From JBMOMT01 sp049324835 (lineage in GTDB: Bacteria; Chloroflexota; Anaerolineae; CAYNKW01): a stretch of 64,000 bases of DNA. The DNA is taken from contig JBMOMT010000022.1 in the NCBI GenBank assembly GCA_049324835.1, positions 1 through 64,000 on the forward strand, given 5' to 3'. Within the stretch, counting starts at the first letter, position 1; every line of letters begins with the position of its first letter. The translations under genes were made by a program, and so were the position numbers. The notes under the pieces are model-generated. The model searched no databases. It had not been told where the DNA came from and saw only the letters and a program-made list of their open reading frames with translations. Shown here one piece after another: positions 44,237-56,700 of this stretch.

Positions 44237-44343
44237 TCGCTTCTGTAAGGACTAATCCCTCCCCATTTCCCCAAATTTCTTACAAAACTATAACTGCTCT
44301 CTAACCCCTGTCTAACTAATTCTTGCTAAAGTTAGGATGGATG

Positions 44344-44374
44344 ACAGAGTCGCGGGCTGTCGACTCTGTTTTTT
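44344..44374 (+). terminator. Intrinsic terminator in the moaE-giant gene gap
   Basis: ACAGAGTCG (44344-44352) and CGACTCTGT (44361-44369) form a perfect 9-bp stem followed directly by six T. It may end the molybdopterin operon, 330 bp beyond moaE, or act in the leader of the giant gene. Confidence 0.75.
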
Positions 44375-44502
44375 GCACTGATCAACTGGGGGGTTGGTCA
44401 GATGCTGTGTTCGATGGGGAAGGGAACGTCGTGGATTCATTCCGGCTCAACACACCGAACGCGCCCATTGCGGCGCACTGTGGCTGTCTGATCGGCCCAT
44501 CC

Positions 44503-44547
44503 GGGGCTGTCCGGGTGCATTTTTGCACCTGCGACAGGCCCGTTTTT
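44503..44547 (+). terminator. Second hairpin with T-tract before the giant gene
   Basis: An interrupted stem (GGGCTGTC/GACAGGCCC and GGTGCA/TGCACC) is followed by CGTTTTT. Between 44375 and 44502 I see no further gene or motif. With the 44344 terminator it means that readthrough from upstream is unlikely, or that the leader is attenuated. Confidence 0.5.
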
Positions 44548-44728
44548 CATTGGGGCCCGTTGTGGTCCGAGGAGGAGAACGATGGATGAATGGCATTGGC
44601 TGTCCCAGTGCGCGCCGCCCCGGCGGTTCGGGCCGGCGATCACGCGAGAGAAACCGGGCAATCACCCTCCATTTCAGCGCCGGCGCACGGCTGCATCGAC
44701 CATGCGCCGCCGGGTAGGAGAAAAAACG

Positions 44729-47700
44729 ATGAAGACAACAACGACGCAAAAAACTCTGGCCTGGAGATTGTTCTCCGTATGGGTTGTTCTGACCATGCTC
44801 GTTCCCACAGCCCTGTTCGTGGGGCGCGTGCCGGCGGCCTGGGCCGCTAATACCGGATGGCGCAGCCCGACGGCTAACGCAGCCGACTACGGCGGCGACG
44901 GTAACGGGTTTGAAAGGAACCCCACCAACGCCTATGCCGACGGCGGCGGCTATGCCGAGAGCCGTGACAACGGTGTCCTGTTGGGCGACCAGACCGAGCG
45001 CCACCGCTACTATAATTATGGTCTCAACGTCCCGACCGGCGCCACCATTTACGGCATCGAAGTGCGCCTGGATTGGTGGCTGGATTCGACCAGTGATACG
45101 AACACGATGAGCGTCGAGCTTTCCTGGGACGGTGGATCAAGCTGGACGTCTGCCAAAACCGATTCACAGGAGACTACTAGTGAGCATACTGTGATCCTGG
45201 GAAGCACTAGCGACACCTGGGGCAGAACCTGGTCGCCCAGTGACTTTTCCAACGCTAATTTTCGCGTCCGGATACTCAACTACTCTTCCAACGTTTGGGG
45301 CAGCAGAGATTTTCGCCTGGATTGGGTTCCAGTTCGGGTGACCTATAACCGCGCCCCGTCGGTGCCTGCCCTGGTATCCCCAGCCAACGATGCGTATGTC
45401 GATGACAATACTCCACTCCTCGATTGGAACGCCGCCACCGATCCCGATGGCGACACATTGACCTATGCGGTTAGTATTGACGGTGGCACTTATACAGATG
45501 TCGGAACCGCCACCAACTATACAACAGGTGTCTTGGCCGAACGTCAATACACCTGGCAGGTGCGTGCCTACGATGGGTGGACCAACGGCTATAGTTACAG
45601 CGAGGTCTGGAATTTTACCGTCGATACCGACACCCCGGCCACGCCCGCCTACCTCAACGAAGGCAATCCCGATCAGGACTATTATTCCAACACGGCCTAC
45701 AGCCTGCTCATCAACTGGGGCAGCGCGCCCGATACCGGCTCTGGCATCACCTACCAGCTTCAGCGCCGCGTCAACGGCGGCGGCTGGGCAGGTCGTTACA
45801 ACGGCGGCAATACCAGCTTTACCGATACCGCCACCTTTAACGACAACGACTTTATCGAGTATCAGGTGCGCGCCTGCACCGGCGCCGGCATCTGCGGCGG
45901 CTGGCGCGCCTCCGATGGCATCCGCATCGATTCCACCAACCCGGCCACCGTCACCGGCGTGGGCGAGGGTGACGCCGTGGGCGCCGACGACGACTGGGAT
46001 GAGGACAATAGCTACTATGTTTTCTGGAACACAGTGGCCGACACCGGCTCTGGCATTTCCTACCAGGTGCAGCGCAGCGTCAACACCGGCTCCTGGGACG
46101 ACTTGACGCCCACCGGCCTGACCTGCGACGCCAGCCGTTGTTGGGGCGACGACCCGATGGGCCACTCGGATGGTGACGCCATCGCCTATCGCGTGCGCGC
46201 CATCAACGGCGCGGGCCGGACGGGCTCCTGGTCGGCCGTCTCGGATGGCGTCACCCTCGATCTGTCCGCTCCCGATTCCAGCGTCGACACCGGCGGCGTC
46301 TACAACCCCGTCTCCTGGCCCGGCCAGATCGCCGGTGGGGCCAGCGACGGCGGCTCTGGCGTGGCTCAGGTGCACATTCGCATCTACGATGCCGACGCCA
46401 GCGCCTATTGGAGCGGCAGCGACTGGAGCGGTACAGCCGACTCGTGGGTGCTGGCCAGCGGCGCCACGGCCTGGAATTATGCCTTTCCCGGCGCCAGATT
46501 GACCGACGGCCACACCTATGTCGTCGACTCGCGCGCCACCGATGTCGCCGGCAACCCCGAAAGCAGCTACGGCAACAACAACTTTCTCTACGCCGCCGGT
46601 GCACCCGAAGCGCCCGTTCCGGTTTCCACCACCCATCCCGATCCGGACACGTGGTACAATAACAATCAACCTTCCTTCGAATGGGACGAACCCTACAGCC
46701 CCATCGGTGTGGCCGGTTACAGCATTTTGCTGGATCAATATGCTGGCACCATCCCGGACAAGATTCAGGACACCACCCAGCGCACCTACGACGCCGCCAC
46801 CACACCCGATGGGGTGTGGTATTTCCACGTGCGCGCCGTGGATGTCACCGGCCAATGGGGCCCGGCCGGCCACGTGCGGGTGCAGATCGATACCACCACC
46901 CCGCAAGCCCCCACCGGCGTCACCGAGGGCAACCCCGACGTCGATTGGGACGCCGACGGCGACATTGTCGTGTTTTGGAGCGCCGTGCCCAACACCGGCT
47001 CTGGCATTTCCTATCGCCTGGAGCGCAGCGTCAACGGCGGTCCGTACACCCTGGTTCAAACCGGTCTGACCGGCACCAGTCACAACGACAACCCCGGCGG
47101 CTACAACGATGGCGACACGGTGCGCTACCGCGTGCGCGCCACCAACGGCGTTGGCCTGTCCGGCGGCTGGCGCGAGTCCGATGGCATGACCATCGACAGC
47201 CAGACGCCCGCCGCGCCTGCCTGGGTCTACGAAGACGCCACCGCCGAGCCCGACCGTGATTACCACAACAGCGCCAACGGCGCGGTCACCGTACGCTGGG
47301 CCACCGTGACGGACACCGGCTCCGGCATCACCTACCGTCTGGAAAAACAGATCAACGCCGGCGTTTGGACGCTCGTCGCCCAGGGGCTCACCGGCAACGT
47401 TTACGCCGATTCCGGCTCGTATAGCGACGGCGACCTGATCCGTTACCGCGTCACGGCGGTCAACGGCGTCGGCACCGAAGGTGATCCCGGCAACTCGGAT
47501 GGCTTTACCATCGACATCAACATCCCGGCCCTGCCGGCCTGGGTGCGCGAGGGTGTGGCCACCGATCCCGACTGGGATTACGACGACGACGGCAGTTTCA
47601 CCGTCTATTGGGCCGCCGTGACCGATACCGGCTCTGGCATCACCTACCGTCTGGAAAAGAGCGTGGACGATGGCGCCTGGCAGCTTGTGGCCGAGGGCAT

Positions 47701-50700
47701 CGAAGCCACCAGCCGCGCCGATTCGGACACCTATGTCGATGGCGCGTCGATCCGCTACCGCGTCACACCGATCAACGGCGCGGGCACCGCAGGCCCCTAC
47801 CGTCTTTCCGACGGCATCACCATCGATCTGGACGCGCCGCAAGCTCCCGCCTGGGTGCGCGAAAACGACCCCGACGTGGACTTTGACACCGATGGCGCGG
47901 TGTGGGTCAACTGGGCGGTGGTCGCCAACACCGGCTCTGGCATCACCTATGACCTCCAGCGGCGCATCAACGGCGCGGCCTGGACAGATCGCGCCACCGA
48001 TCTGGCTGTCACCAGCTTTAACGATACCGACACCCACGCCGATGAAACCCTGATCGAGTATCGCGTCGTCGCGCACAACGGCGTGGGCCGCACCAGCGCC
48101 GCCACGGCGTCCGATGGCGTGCGGGTGGATACGGGTGTCCCCGCCACGCCCACCGGCGTGGGCGAGGGCGACGTCGTCGGTGTGGACGACGACTTTGACC
48201 AGGACAACACCTTTTACGTGTTCTGGACCGGCGTGGCGGCCACTGCCACCGGCGACCAGATCCGCTACACCGTCGAGCGCAACGTCAACAGCAGCGGCTG
48301 GCAGGTTGCCGTCGCCGGACTGACCGCCACCTCGTGGGACGATCCGCAGGCCTACTCTAACGGCGACCAGGTGGCCTATCGTATCACCGCCGTCAACGGC
48401 GCGGGCACCGCCGGCGCTGTTTCCGTCGCCTCCGATGGCCTCACCGTAGACACCGGCCGGCCCAACTCGACCATTGACACAGCCGGCTACTATAGCGGCG
48501 TCTCCTGGCCCGACGAGATCGAGGGCGCCGCTTCCGACGATTACTCTGACGTCGCTCAGGTCGAAATCACCATCTACGACACCGATGCCAACCTGTGGTG
48601 GGACGGCGACAGTTGGGAGAGCGGCGGGCCTTACTGGCTGCTGACCAGCGGCACGGCCAACTGGACCTATGCCCTGGGTGAAGACGATCTCACCGACGGC
48701 CACAACTATGACCTGCAATCGCGCGCCACCGACAACGCCGGCAATGTCGAGACCAGTTATGGCACCAGCAGTTTTATCTTTGCCAGCAGCGGCCCGCAGG
48801 CGCCGGTTGTCTCGTCTGCCACCCATCCCGATCCGGGCATCTGGTACAACCAAAACGACCCGGCCTTCTCCTGGACCACGCCCGGCGGCCCGGCGCCCAT
48901 CGTCGGTTACTCGTTTGTGCTGGATCAGAACGCCGGCACCACACCCGATGCGGTGGTAGATACCACCGGCAACAATGCCTCTTATGCGGACGTGGCCGAT
49001 GGCACCTGGTACTTTCACGTCCGCGCCCTGGACAATACCAGCACCTGGGGGCCTGCCGGTCACTATTCGATCCACATCGACACCGCCACGCCCAACGCGC
49101 CGGCGACTGTCACCGACGAGAGCCCCGACGTGGATTGGGACTTTGATGGCAGTGTCACCGTCCACTGGACCGGCGTGCCGGACACCGGCTCCGGCATCGT
49201 CTATTCCGTCGAGCGGCAGATCGGCGTGGCCGCCTGGACGGTGCTCAGCGACACCGTGGCCAGCACCTCTTTCCTGGATCCCAGCACCGGCTACGCCGAC
49301 GGCGCTTTTATCCGCTATCGCGTTTCGGCCCGCAACGGCGTGAACCTGACCGGCCCGACCACCAACTCGGATGGCTTTACCGTGGACAGTGACGCGCCGC
49401 CCACACCGGCCTGGGTCGCCGAGAACGCACCTCCCCCCGACGATGAAGACTTTGATCCCGACGGCTCGGTGCGGGTCTACTGGGCCGCCTCCACCAACAC
49501 CGGCTCTGGTCTCAGCTATCGCCTGGAACGGCGCGTGACGCCAGAGGGCGGCATCCCCGGCGGCTGGACGCTGGTCGCTGAAGGGCTGACCGGCGTCTCG
49601 TACAACGATCCGCCACTGCACAGCGATGGCGACCGGGTCGAGTATCGTGTCACCGCTGTCAACGGTGTGGGCAGCTTTAACCCACCCGCCGTCTCTGATG
49701 GCATCACCATCGACACCGACACGCCTGCCGCCCCCGCCGAGGTAACCGAGAACAGCCCGGACATCGACTGGAGCCTCGATGGCTCTGTCACCGTCTTTTG
49801 GGGCGGCGTGAGCGACACCGGCTCCGGCATCACCTACCGCCTGGAGCGGCAGGTCAACGCTGCCGCCTGGAGCCTCGTCGCCGACGAGTTACCCGGCGGC
49901 GCCACCAGTTACCCCGACAGTGGCGCGTACAACGATGGCGACTTGATCCGTTATCGTGTGCGCGCCGCCAACGGCGCCGGCGCCGCCGGCGCCTGGCGCG
50001 AATCCGACGGCATGACCATCGACAGCTCCACCCCCGCGGCCGCCGGCTGGGTGCGCGAAGAAAACCCCGACATCGACTTTGACGCCGATGGCGCGCTCAC
50101 CGTCTACTGGGCCGCCGTCAGCGACACCGGCTCTGGCATCACCTACCGCCTGGAAAAGCAGGTCGACGCCGGTGCGTGGACGGTCATCGCCCAGGGGCTG
50201 GCTGGCGACTCTTATTACGATGGCCAGACGCAGCCCGACGGCAGCGTGGTTCACTATCGTATCACGGCTGTCAACGGCGTCGGCACCGCCGGCAATGCCG
50301 CCACCTCCGATGGTGTCACGGTGGATACCGGCTTCCCGGCCGCGCCTGCCGGACTGGGTGAGGGTGACGTGGTCGGCAACGACGACGTCTTTGACCAGGA
50401 CAATGCCTTTGTCGTCTTTTGGAATGGCGTGGCCGATACCGGCTCTGGTATTGCCTATGATATCGAAAAGAGCCTCAACGGCGGCGACTGGGTCGCAGCG
50501 ACCAGCGGCGTCGTGGGCACCTCCTGGGACGATCCTGTGCCCTACTCCAACGGCGACACCGTCCAATACCGCGTTCGCGCGGTGAACGGCGCCGGGCTGG
50601 AAGGCCCCTGGTCGGCTGCCTCCAGCGGCATCACGCTCGACTTTATCGCCCCCGATTCGGCGGTGACAACTCACGGTTACTATAACGCCTTCAACTGGCC

Positions 50701-53700
50701 CGGCATGATCCTGGGCGCCTCCAGCGACACCGGCTCGGACGTGGCCATCGTCCACATCACCATCCAGCGCGCGTCCGACAGCCAGTACTGGAACGGCACA
50801 GCCTGGCAGGCCGGCCCGCTGTGGCTGGCAGCGACCGGCGCCATCAACTGGCAATATACCTTTGCGCCCGCCGACGGCGAGACCTATGACATCCGCTCCC
50901 GCGCCACCGATTATGCCGACAACGTCGAAGTGACCTATGGCGTGGGCAGCTTTACCTACTCTGAATCTGGGCCGCAGGCGCCCGAAATTTCGTCGCCCAC
51001 CCATCCCGATGAAGGGGCCTGGTACGATGCCAACAGCCCCACCTTTAACTGGACCGAGCCGGGCAGCGCCGCGCCGGTGGTTGGTTACTCGTACGTACTG
51101 GATCAGAACCCGGGCACGACCCCGGACGCCGTGGCCGATACCACCGCCCGCACCGTGTCCTACTCTGGTCTGGCCGACGGCGTCTGGTACTTTCACGTGC
51201 GCGCCCTCGATAACGCCAACAACTGGGGCCCGGCGGATCACTTTGGCGTACACATCGACACCGCCACGCCGGCCATCCCGGCGACCATCACCGAGGAATC
51301 GCCCGACGTGGATTGGGACGCCGATGGTACGCTTACCGTCTACTGGGCCGCTGTGCCCGACACCGGCTCCGGCATCACCTACCGCCTGGAACGGGAGCTG
51401 AATCACAGCGGCGTGTGGACGCTGGTCGTCACCACCCCGGAGACCAGCCACGCCGACAGCGGCGCCTACGCCGATGGCACGTTCATCCGTTACCGCGTCC
51501 GCGCCCAGAACGGCGTCGGCCATCTCGGCGGCTGGGTGACATCCGATGGCGTGACCATCGACTCGGACACGCCCGCTGCCCCGGCTTTTGTTCGCGAGGG
51601 CGTGGCCACCGATCCCGACTGGGATTGGGACGCCGACGGCTCTTACACCGTCTACTGGGGCGGCGTCGCCAACACCGGCTCTGGCATCCAGTACCGCCTT
51701 TACCGGCGCGTCAACGGCGGCGCCTGGCAACTGCTCACCACCATCCCCGGCACGTCTTTTGCCGACAGCGGCGCCTACCCGGACCACACCCTGATCGAAT
51801 ACCAGGTGGTGGCGGTCAACGGCGCAGGCACCGCCAGCGCGCCGGCCACGTCCGATGGCATCCGCATCGACGGCGACGCGCCCGCCACGCCGGCCTCGGT
51901 CACCGAGGAATCGCCCGACGTGGATTGGGACTATGACGGCGACGTGACCGTCCACTGGAGCGGCGTGCCCGACACCGGCTCTGGCATCACCTATCGCCTG
52001 GAGCGAAATCTGAACGGCGGCGGCTGGACGGTCATCACCACCCAGGCCGGCACCACCTATGCCGATGACATCGGCACCGTCGATGGCGCCTTTGCCCAGT
52101 ACCGCGTCACCGCGGTCAACGGCGTCGGCGCCGAGAGTGCGCCACGCCTGTCCGATGGTGTCACCGTCGATAGCCAGGCCGTGCCGCAGCCCGGCTGGGT
52201 GCGCGAAGACTCGGCCACAGAGCCAGACCGCGACTTTTACCCCAACGCCGATGGCGCCATCACCGTCTACTGGGCGGGCGTGGCCGATACCGGCTCCGGC
52301 ATCCGCTACCGGCTGGAGCGCCAGGTCAACGGCGGCGCCTGGACTCTCGTTGCCGCCAACCTGATCGGCGCCAACTATCCCGACAGCGGCGCCTACGCCG
52401 ACGGCGACGTGATCGCCTATCGCGTCACGGCGGTCAACGGCGTGCTGACCGAGAGCGCGTCCCGCGTCTCCGACGGCATGACGATCGACATCGACGTGCC
52501 CGCCGCGCCCACGGCTGTGGGTGAGGGCGACGCCGCCGGCGCCGACGACGACTTTGACGAGAACAATGTCTTTTACGTCTTTTGGACCGCGCCCGCCGAA
52601 ACCGGTTCCGGCCTGAGCTACACCGTCCAGCGCAGCCGCAACGGCGGCGCCTGGGAACAGGCCACCACCGGCCTGCTTTGCGCCGAAACACCCTGCCGCT
52701 GGGACGATCCTGTGCCCTACTCTAACGGCGACACGGTGCAATATCGTATCGTCGCGGTCAACGGCGCCGGGCACAGCAGCGAGCCATCCGCCGCCTCCGA
52801 TGGCATCACCCTCGACTTTGCCCAGCCCGATTCCGCGGTGAGCACCGCCGGTTACTATAACTCGTTCAACTGGCCCGGCTTTATCTATGGCGCCGCCAGC
52901 GATAGCCTCTCGGACGTGGCTTATGTGGACGTGACCATCCAGCGCGGCTCGGACGGCCAATACTGGAACGGCGCCGGCTGGCAGGCGGCGGCTGCCTGGC
53001 TGCGCGCCACCGGCACGCTCAACTGGCAGTACGCCTTTGCTCCTGCCGACGGTGAGACCTACTCTATCCGCTCGCGGGCCACCGACAACGCCACCAACGT
53101 CGAGACCACCTTTGGCGTGGGCAGCTTTACCTACGCCGCCTCCGGGCCGTCTGCGCCGGAAATCTCTTCGCCCACCCATCCAGACGAGGCCACCTGGTAC
53201 AACGACGACGCCCCCACCTTCAACTGGACCACGCCGCCCTCCGGCGCGGGCATCCAGGGTTACAGTTACGCCCTGGATCACAACCCCGCCAGCCTGCCCG
53301 ATAATATCATCGAGACCAACGGCAACACGGTTGCCTTTGCCAACCTGGATGACGGCATCTGGTATTTCCACGTCCGCGCTCAGGACGGCGCCAACAACTG
53401 GGGGCCGGCCGATCACTTTCGGGTCAACATCGACACCGCCGCGCCCGCCGCGCCGGCCAGCATCACCGAGGAATCACCCGATGTGGACTGGGACGCCGAC
53501 GGGGCCGTCACCGTTTACTGGAGCGCCGTAACCGATACCGGCAGCCCCATCACCTACCGCCTGGAGCGTAACCTCAACGGCGGCGGCTGGCAACTGCTCG
53601 CCGGCGCGCTGGCGACCACCCAGTACGCCGATGCCGGTTACGCCAACGGCGATACGGTACACTATCGCGTGCGGGCCGCCGACGAGGTGGGCCTGACGAG

Positions 53701-56700
53701 CGCCTGGACCGAATCGGATGGCGTGAGTTTCGATCTGACCACGCCGCCGGTCCCGGCCAACGTGGGCGAAGGCGACGTTGCCGGCGCAGACGATGACTGG
53801 GATCAGGACAACGACTTTGTTGCCTTTTGGAACGCTGTGCCCGGCGCGCCTTCGGGCATCTCGTACAGCGTCGAGCGCAGTCGCAACGGCGGCGCCTGGG
53901 AGGAAATGATCACCGGCGTGACCGCCACCCAGTGGCAAGACCCCACGCCCTACTCTAGCGGTGAGAACGTGGCCTATCGCGTCACCGCCCATACCGGCGC
54001 GGGTCGCAGCAGCGCACCTTCGGCCTCGTCCGATGGCATCACCCTCGACTTTGTCCGGCCCGATTCGGTCATCGAGACCGGCGGCTTTTACAACAACTTT
54101 ACCTGGCCCGGCTACATCCACGGCACTGCCACCGACGATCTGTCCGACGTGGCCTACGTGGATATCACCCTGCGCCGCCAGTCTGACGGCCAGTACTGGA
54201 ACGGCGCGGCCTGGGTGGCGGCTGTGACCTGGCTGCGCGCCGCTGGCACGGCCAACTGGCAGTACACCTTTGCCCCCGCCGACGGTGAAACCTACGACCT
54301 CCAGTCGCGGGCGACAGACCTGGCCGATAATATCGAAACGACGCTGGGCAGCAGCACCTTCAACTATTCGTCCAGCGGGCCGGGTGCGCCCGAGATCTCG
54401 TCGCCCACCCACCCGGACGAAGCGATCTGGTACAACGCCGCTAGCCCCACTTTTAACTGGACCACGCCCGCCAGCGGGTCGGGCATCTCGGGTTACTCGT
54501 ACGTGCTGGATCACGCCCCCGATACCGAACCCGATCTCTTTGCCGACACCAACGGCAATACCCGCGGCTATACCAACCTGGCCGATGGCGCCTGGTACTT
54601 TCACGTGCGGGCGCTGGACAACGCCGGCAACTGGGGGCCGCCGGATCATTTCCAGGTCAACATCGACACGGCCAACCCGCCCGCGCCCGCCGCGGTCACC
54701 GAAGAAACACCCGACGTGGACTGGGACGCCGACGGGGTCATCACCGTCTACTGGAGCGCCGTCGCCGATACCTCGCCCGTGACCTATGTGCTGGAACGCA
54801 GCACCAACGGCGGCGGGGTGTGGGCCGGCGTGGCCACCGGCATCGTCGCCACCGACTATCTCGACCCCATCACCCACCCGGACGCGACGACCCTCCTCTA
54901 CCGCGTGCGCGCCGTCGATGCGGTGGGGCTGCTCGGCCCGTGGACGCAATCCGATGGCGCGACGGTCGACAGTGAAACACCCGCCCAGCCCGCCGGCCTG
55001 GGTGAGGGTGATGTGGTCGGCGCCGACGACGCCTGGGATCAGGACAACACCTTTTACGCCTTTTGGAACGCCGCGCCCAACACCGGCTCTGGCATCGTCT
55101 ACACCATCGAGCGCAGCGTGGACGGCGGCGCGTGGGAAACAGTCCAGACCGACTATGCCCAGACTTTCTGGGAAGATCCGCTGGTCTTTGCCGACGGCGA
55201 AACGATGCGCTACCGCATCACGGCCATCAACGGCGTCGGCACGGTCAGCCCGGTCTCGGCAGCCTCCAGCGGCATCACCCTGGACTTGACGCGGCCCGAC
55301 TCGACGGTAACCACCGCCGGCACCTACGGCCCGGCAAGCTGGCCCGGTCACATCGACGGCGCAGCCGACGACGCCACCTCGGGCGTAGACCTGGTGCAGA
55401 TCACCCTGCAGCGCTCCTCAGACGGTCACTACTGGAACGGCGGCGCGTGGGTCGCCGGCCCGGTGTGGCTGCTGACCACCGGCGCCAACACCTGGACCTA
55501 TGTCTTTGCGCCAGAAGACGGCGAGAGTTATGCCGTCCAGTCCCGCGCCACCGACGCCGCCGGCAACCTCGAGCTGGACTATGGCCTGGGCAACTTTACC
55601 TACACCCTCAGCGAACCAGACTCGACTGTCACCACCAGCGGTCTGTACGTGGGAGCTGCCTGGCTGGGGCAGATCGAGGGCACGGCCTACGCGCCCATGG
55701 CCGCCCTGGACTTTGTAGACCTCACCATCCAGCGGGTATCCGATGGTCACTACTTTGACGGCGCTGCCTGGGCCGCCGCGCCCGTCTGGCTGCGCGCCAG
55801 CGGCACCAACCCGTGGGCGTACGTCTTTACGCCGGCCGACGGCGAGACCTACACTGTTCGCTCACGCGCCACCGACGCCGTGGGCAACGTCGAGGCCGCC
55901 TACGGCACGGGCAGCCTGAGTTACGACGCCGCCGCGCCGGTCATCCAGACGGTGACCGTCGCCTCGAACGAAAGTTACTTTTACAACCCCGGCCTGAGCG
56001 CCGAAGGCGGCTCGGTCTACTTTGACAGCCAGCCCGGCGAGGGGGCGGGTCAAACCCTGACGGTGACGGTCACCTTCGACGAGCCGCACCCGGCCAGTCT
56101 GGCCGCCGGCACCGCCTTTGGCGACACGCCGCCGCTCGACACGGCTGCGCCGTGGACGGCCAGCTACTCGGTAGAAGCCTACGCGGGCGCCCAGTCTGAC
56201 GTGCACTTTGTCGTGGCCGATACCCTGGGCCTGACCGATACGGCCAGCATCACCTTTGTGGAGGACAACCTGCCGCCCGCCTCGGTCGCCAGTATCGCCG
56301 AGGAAGCCACCAACAGCGCCCCCATCGAGATCGACTGGCAGGCCAGCGACAATGCCAGCGGCGTGTACGAGACTCACCTGTGGGTCAAGTACCAGCCCAT
56401 CGGCGCCTGGACCGACACCGGCCTGTCGATGAGCGGCGTCAGCGGCAGTTTCCTCTACACACCCACCTTGGGCAGCGGCACCTACTACTTTGCCACGCTC
56501 GCCGTCGACCACGTGGGCAACGCAGAAGCCGAGCCCACAGCCTTTGGTGATGACCAGGTCGACTTTGACGACGTGCCGCCTTCCTCGTCGATGGATGCGC
56601 CCGTGTACGCCACAACCGCGCCGGTGAACATCATCTGGAGCGCCTCGGACGACGCCAAATACACCTACCTGTACTATCGTTACGGCGCAAGCGGCGACTG

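Noticed and set aside
43974..44255. Short frame sharing VTAHPPAGSC and VQLARLWD with a frame at 20793-21017
   Set aside because: Both lie in copies of the MITE. The shared protein text only reflects DNA identity; differences between copies are not silent and the frames run into unrelated flanks.
44323..44589. Small 82-88 codon frame before the giant gene
   Set aside because: Two hairpins with T-tracts lie inside it, no good ribosome-binding site precedes it, and no family is recognised.
45164..49621. A 1485-codon open frame antisense to the giant gene (and similar ones at 49889-53416, 53474-55351 and 55862-58024)
   Set aside because: The sense strand has a signal peptide and coherent repeats; the antisense frames are a by-product of GC-rich repeated codons and show no domain.
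45636..55930. Regularly spaced repeats that could suggest a CRISPR array
   Set aside because: Units are about 310 bp, stay in one reading frame and vary as protein domains do; there are no short repeats with unique spacers and no cas genes.
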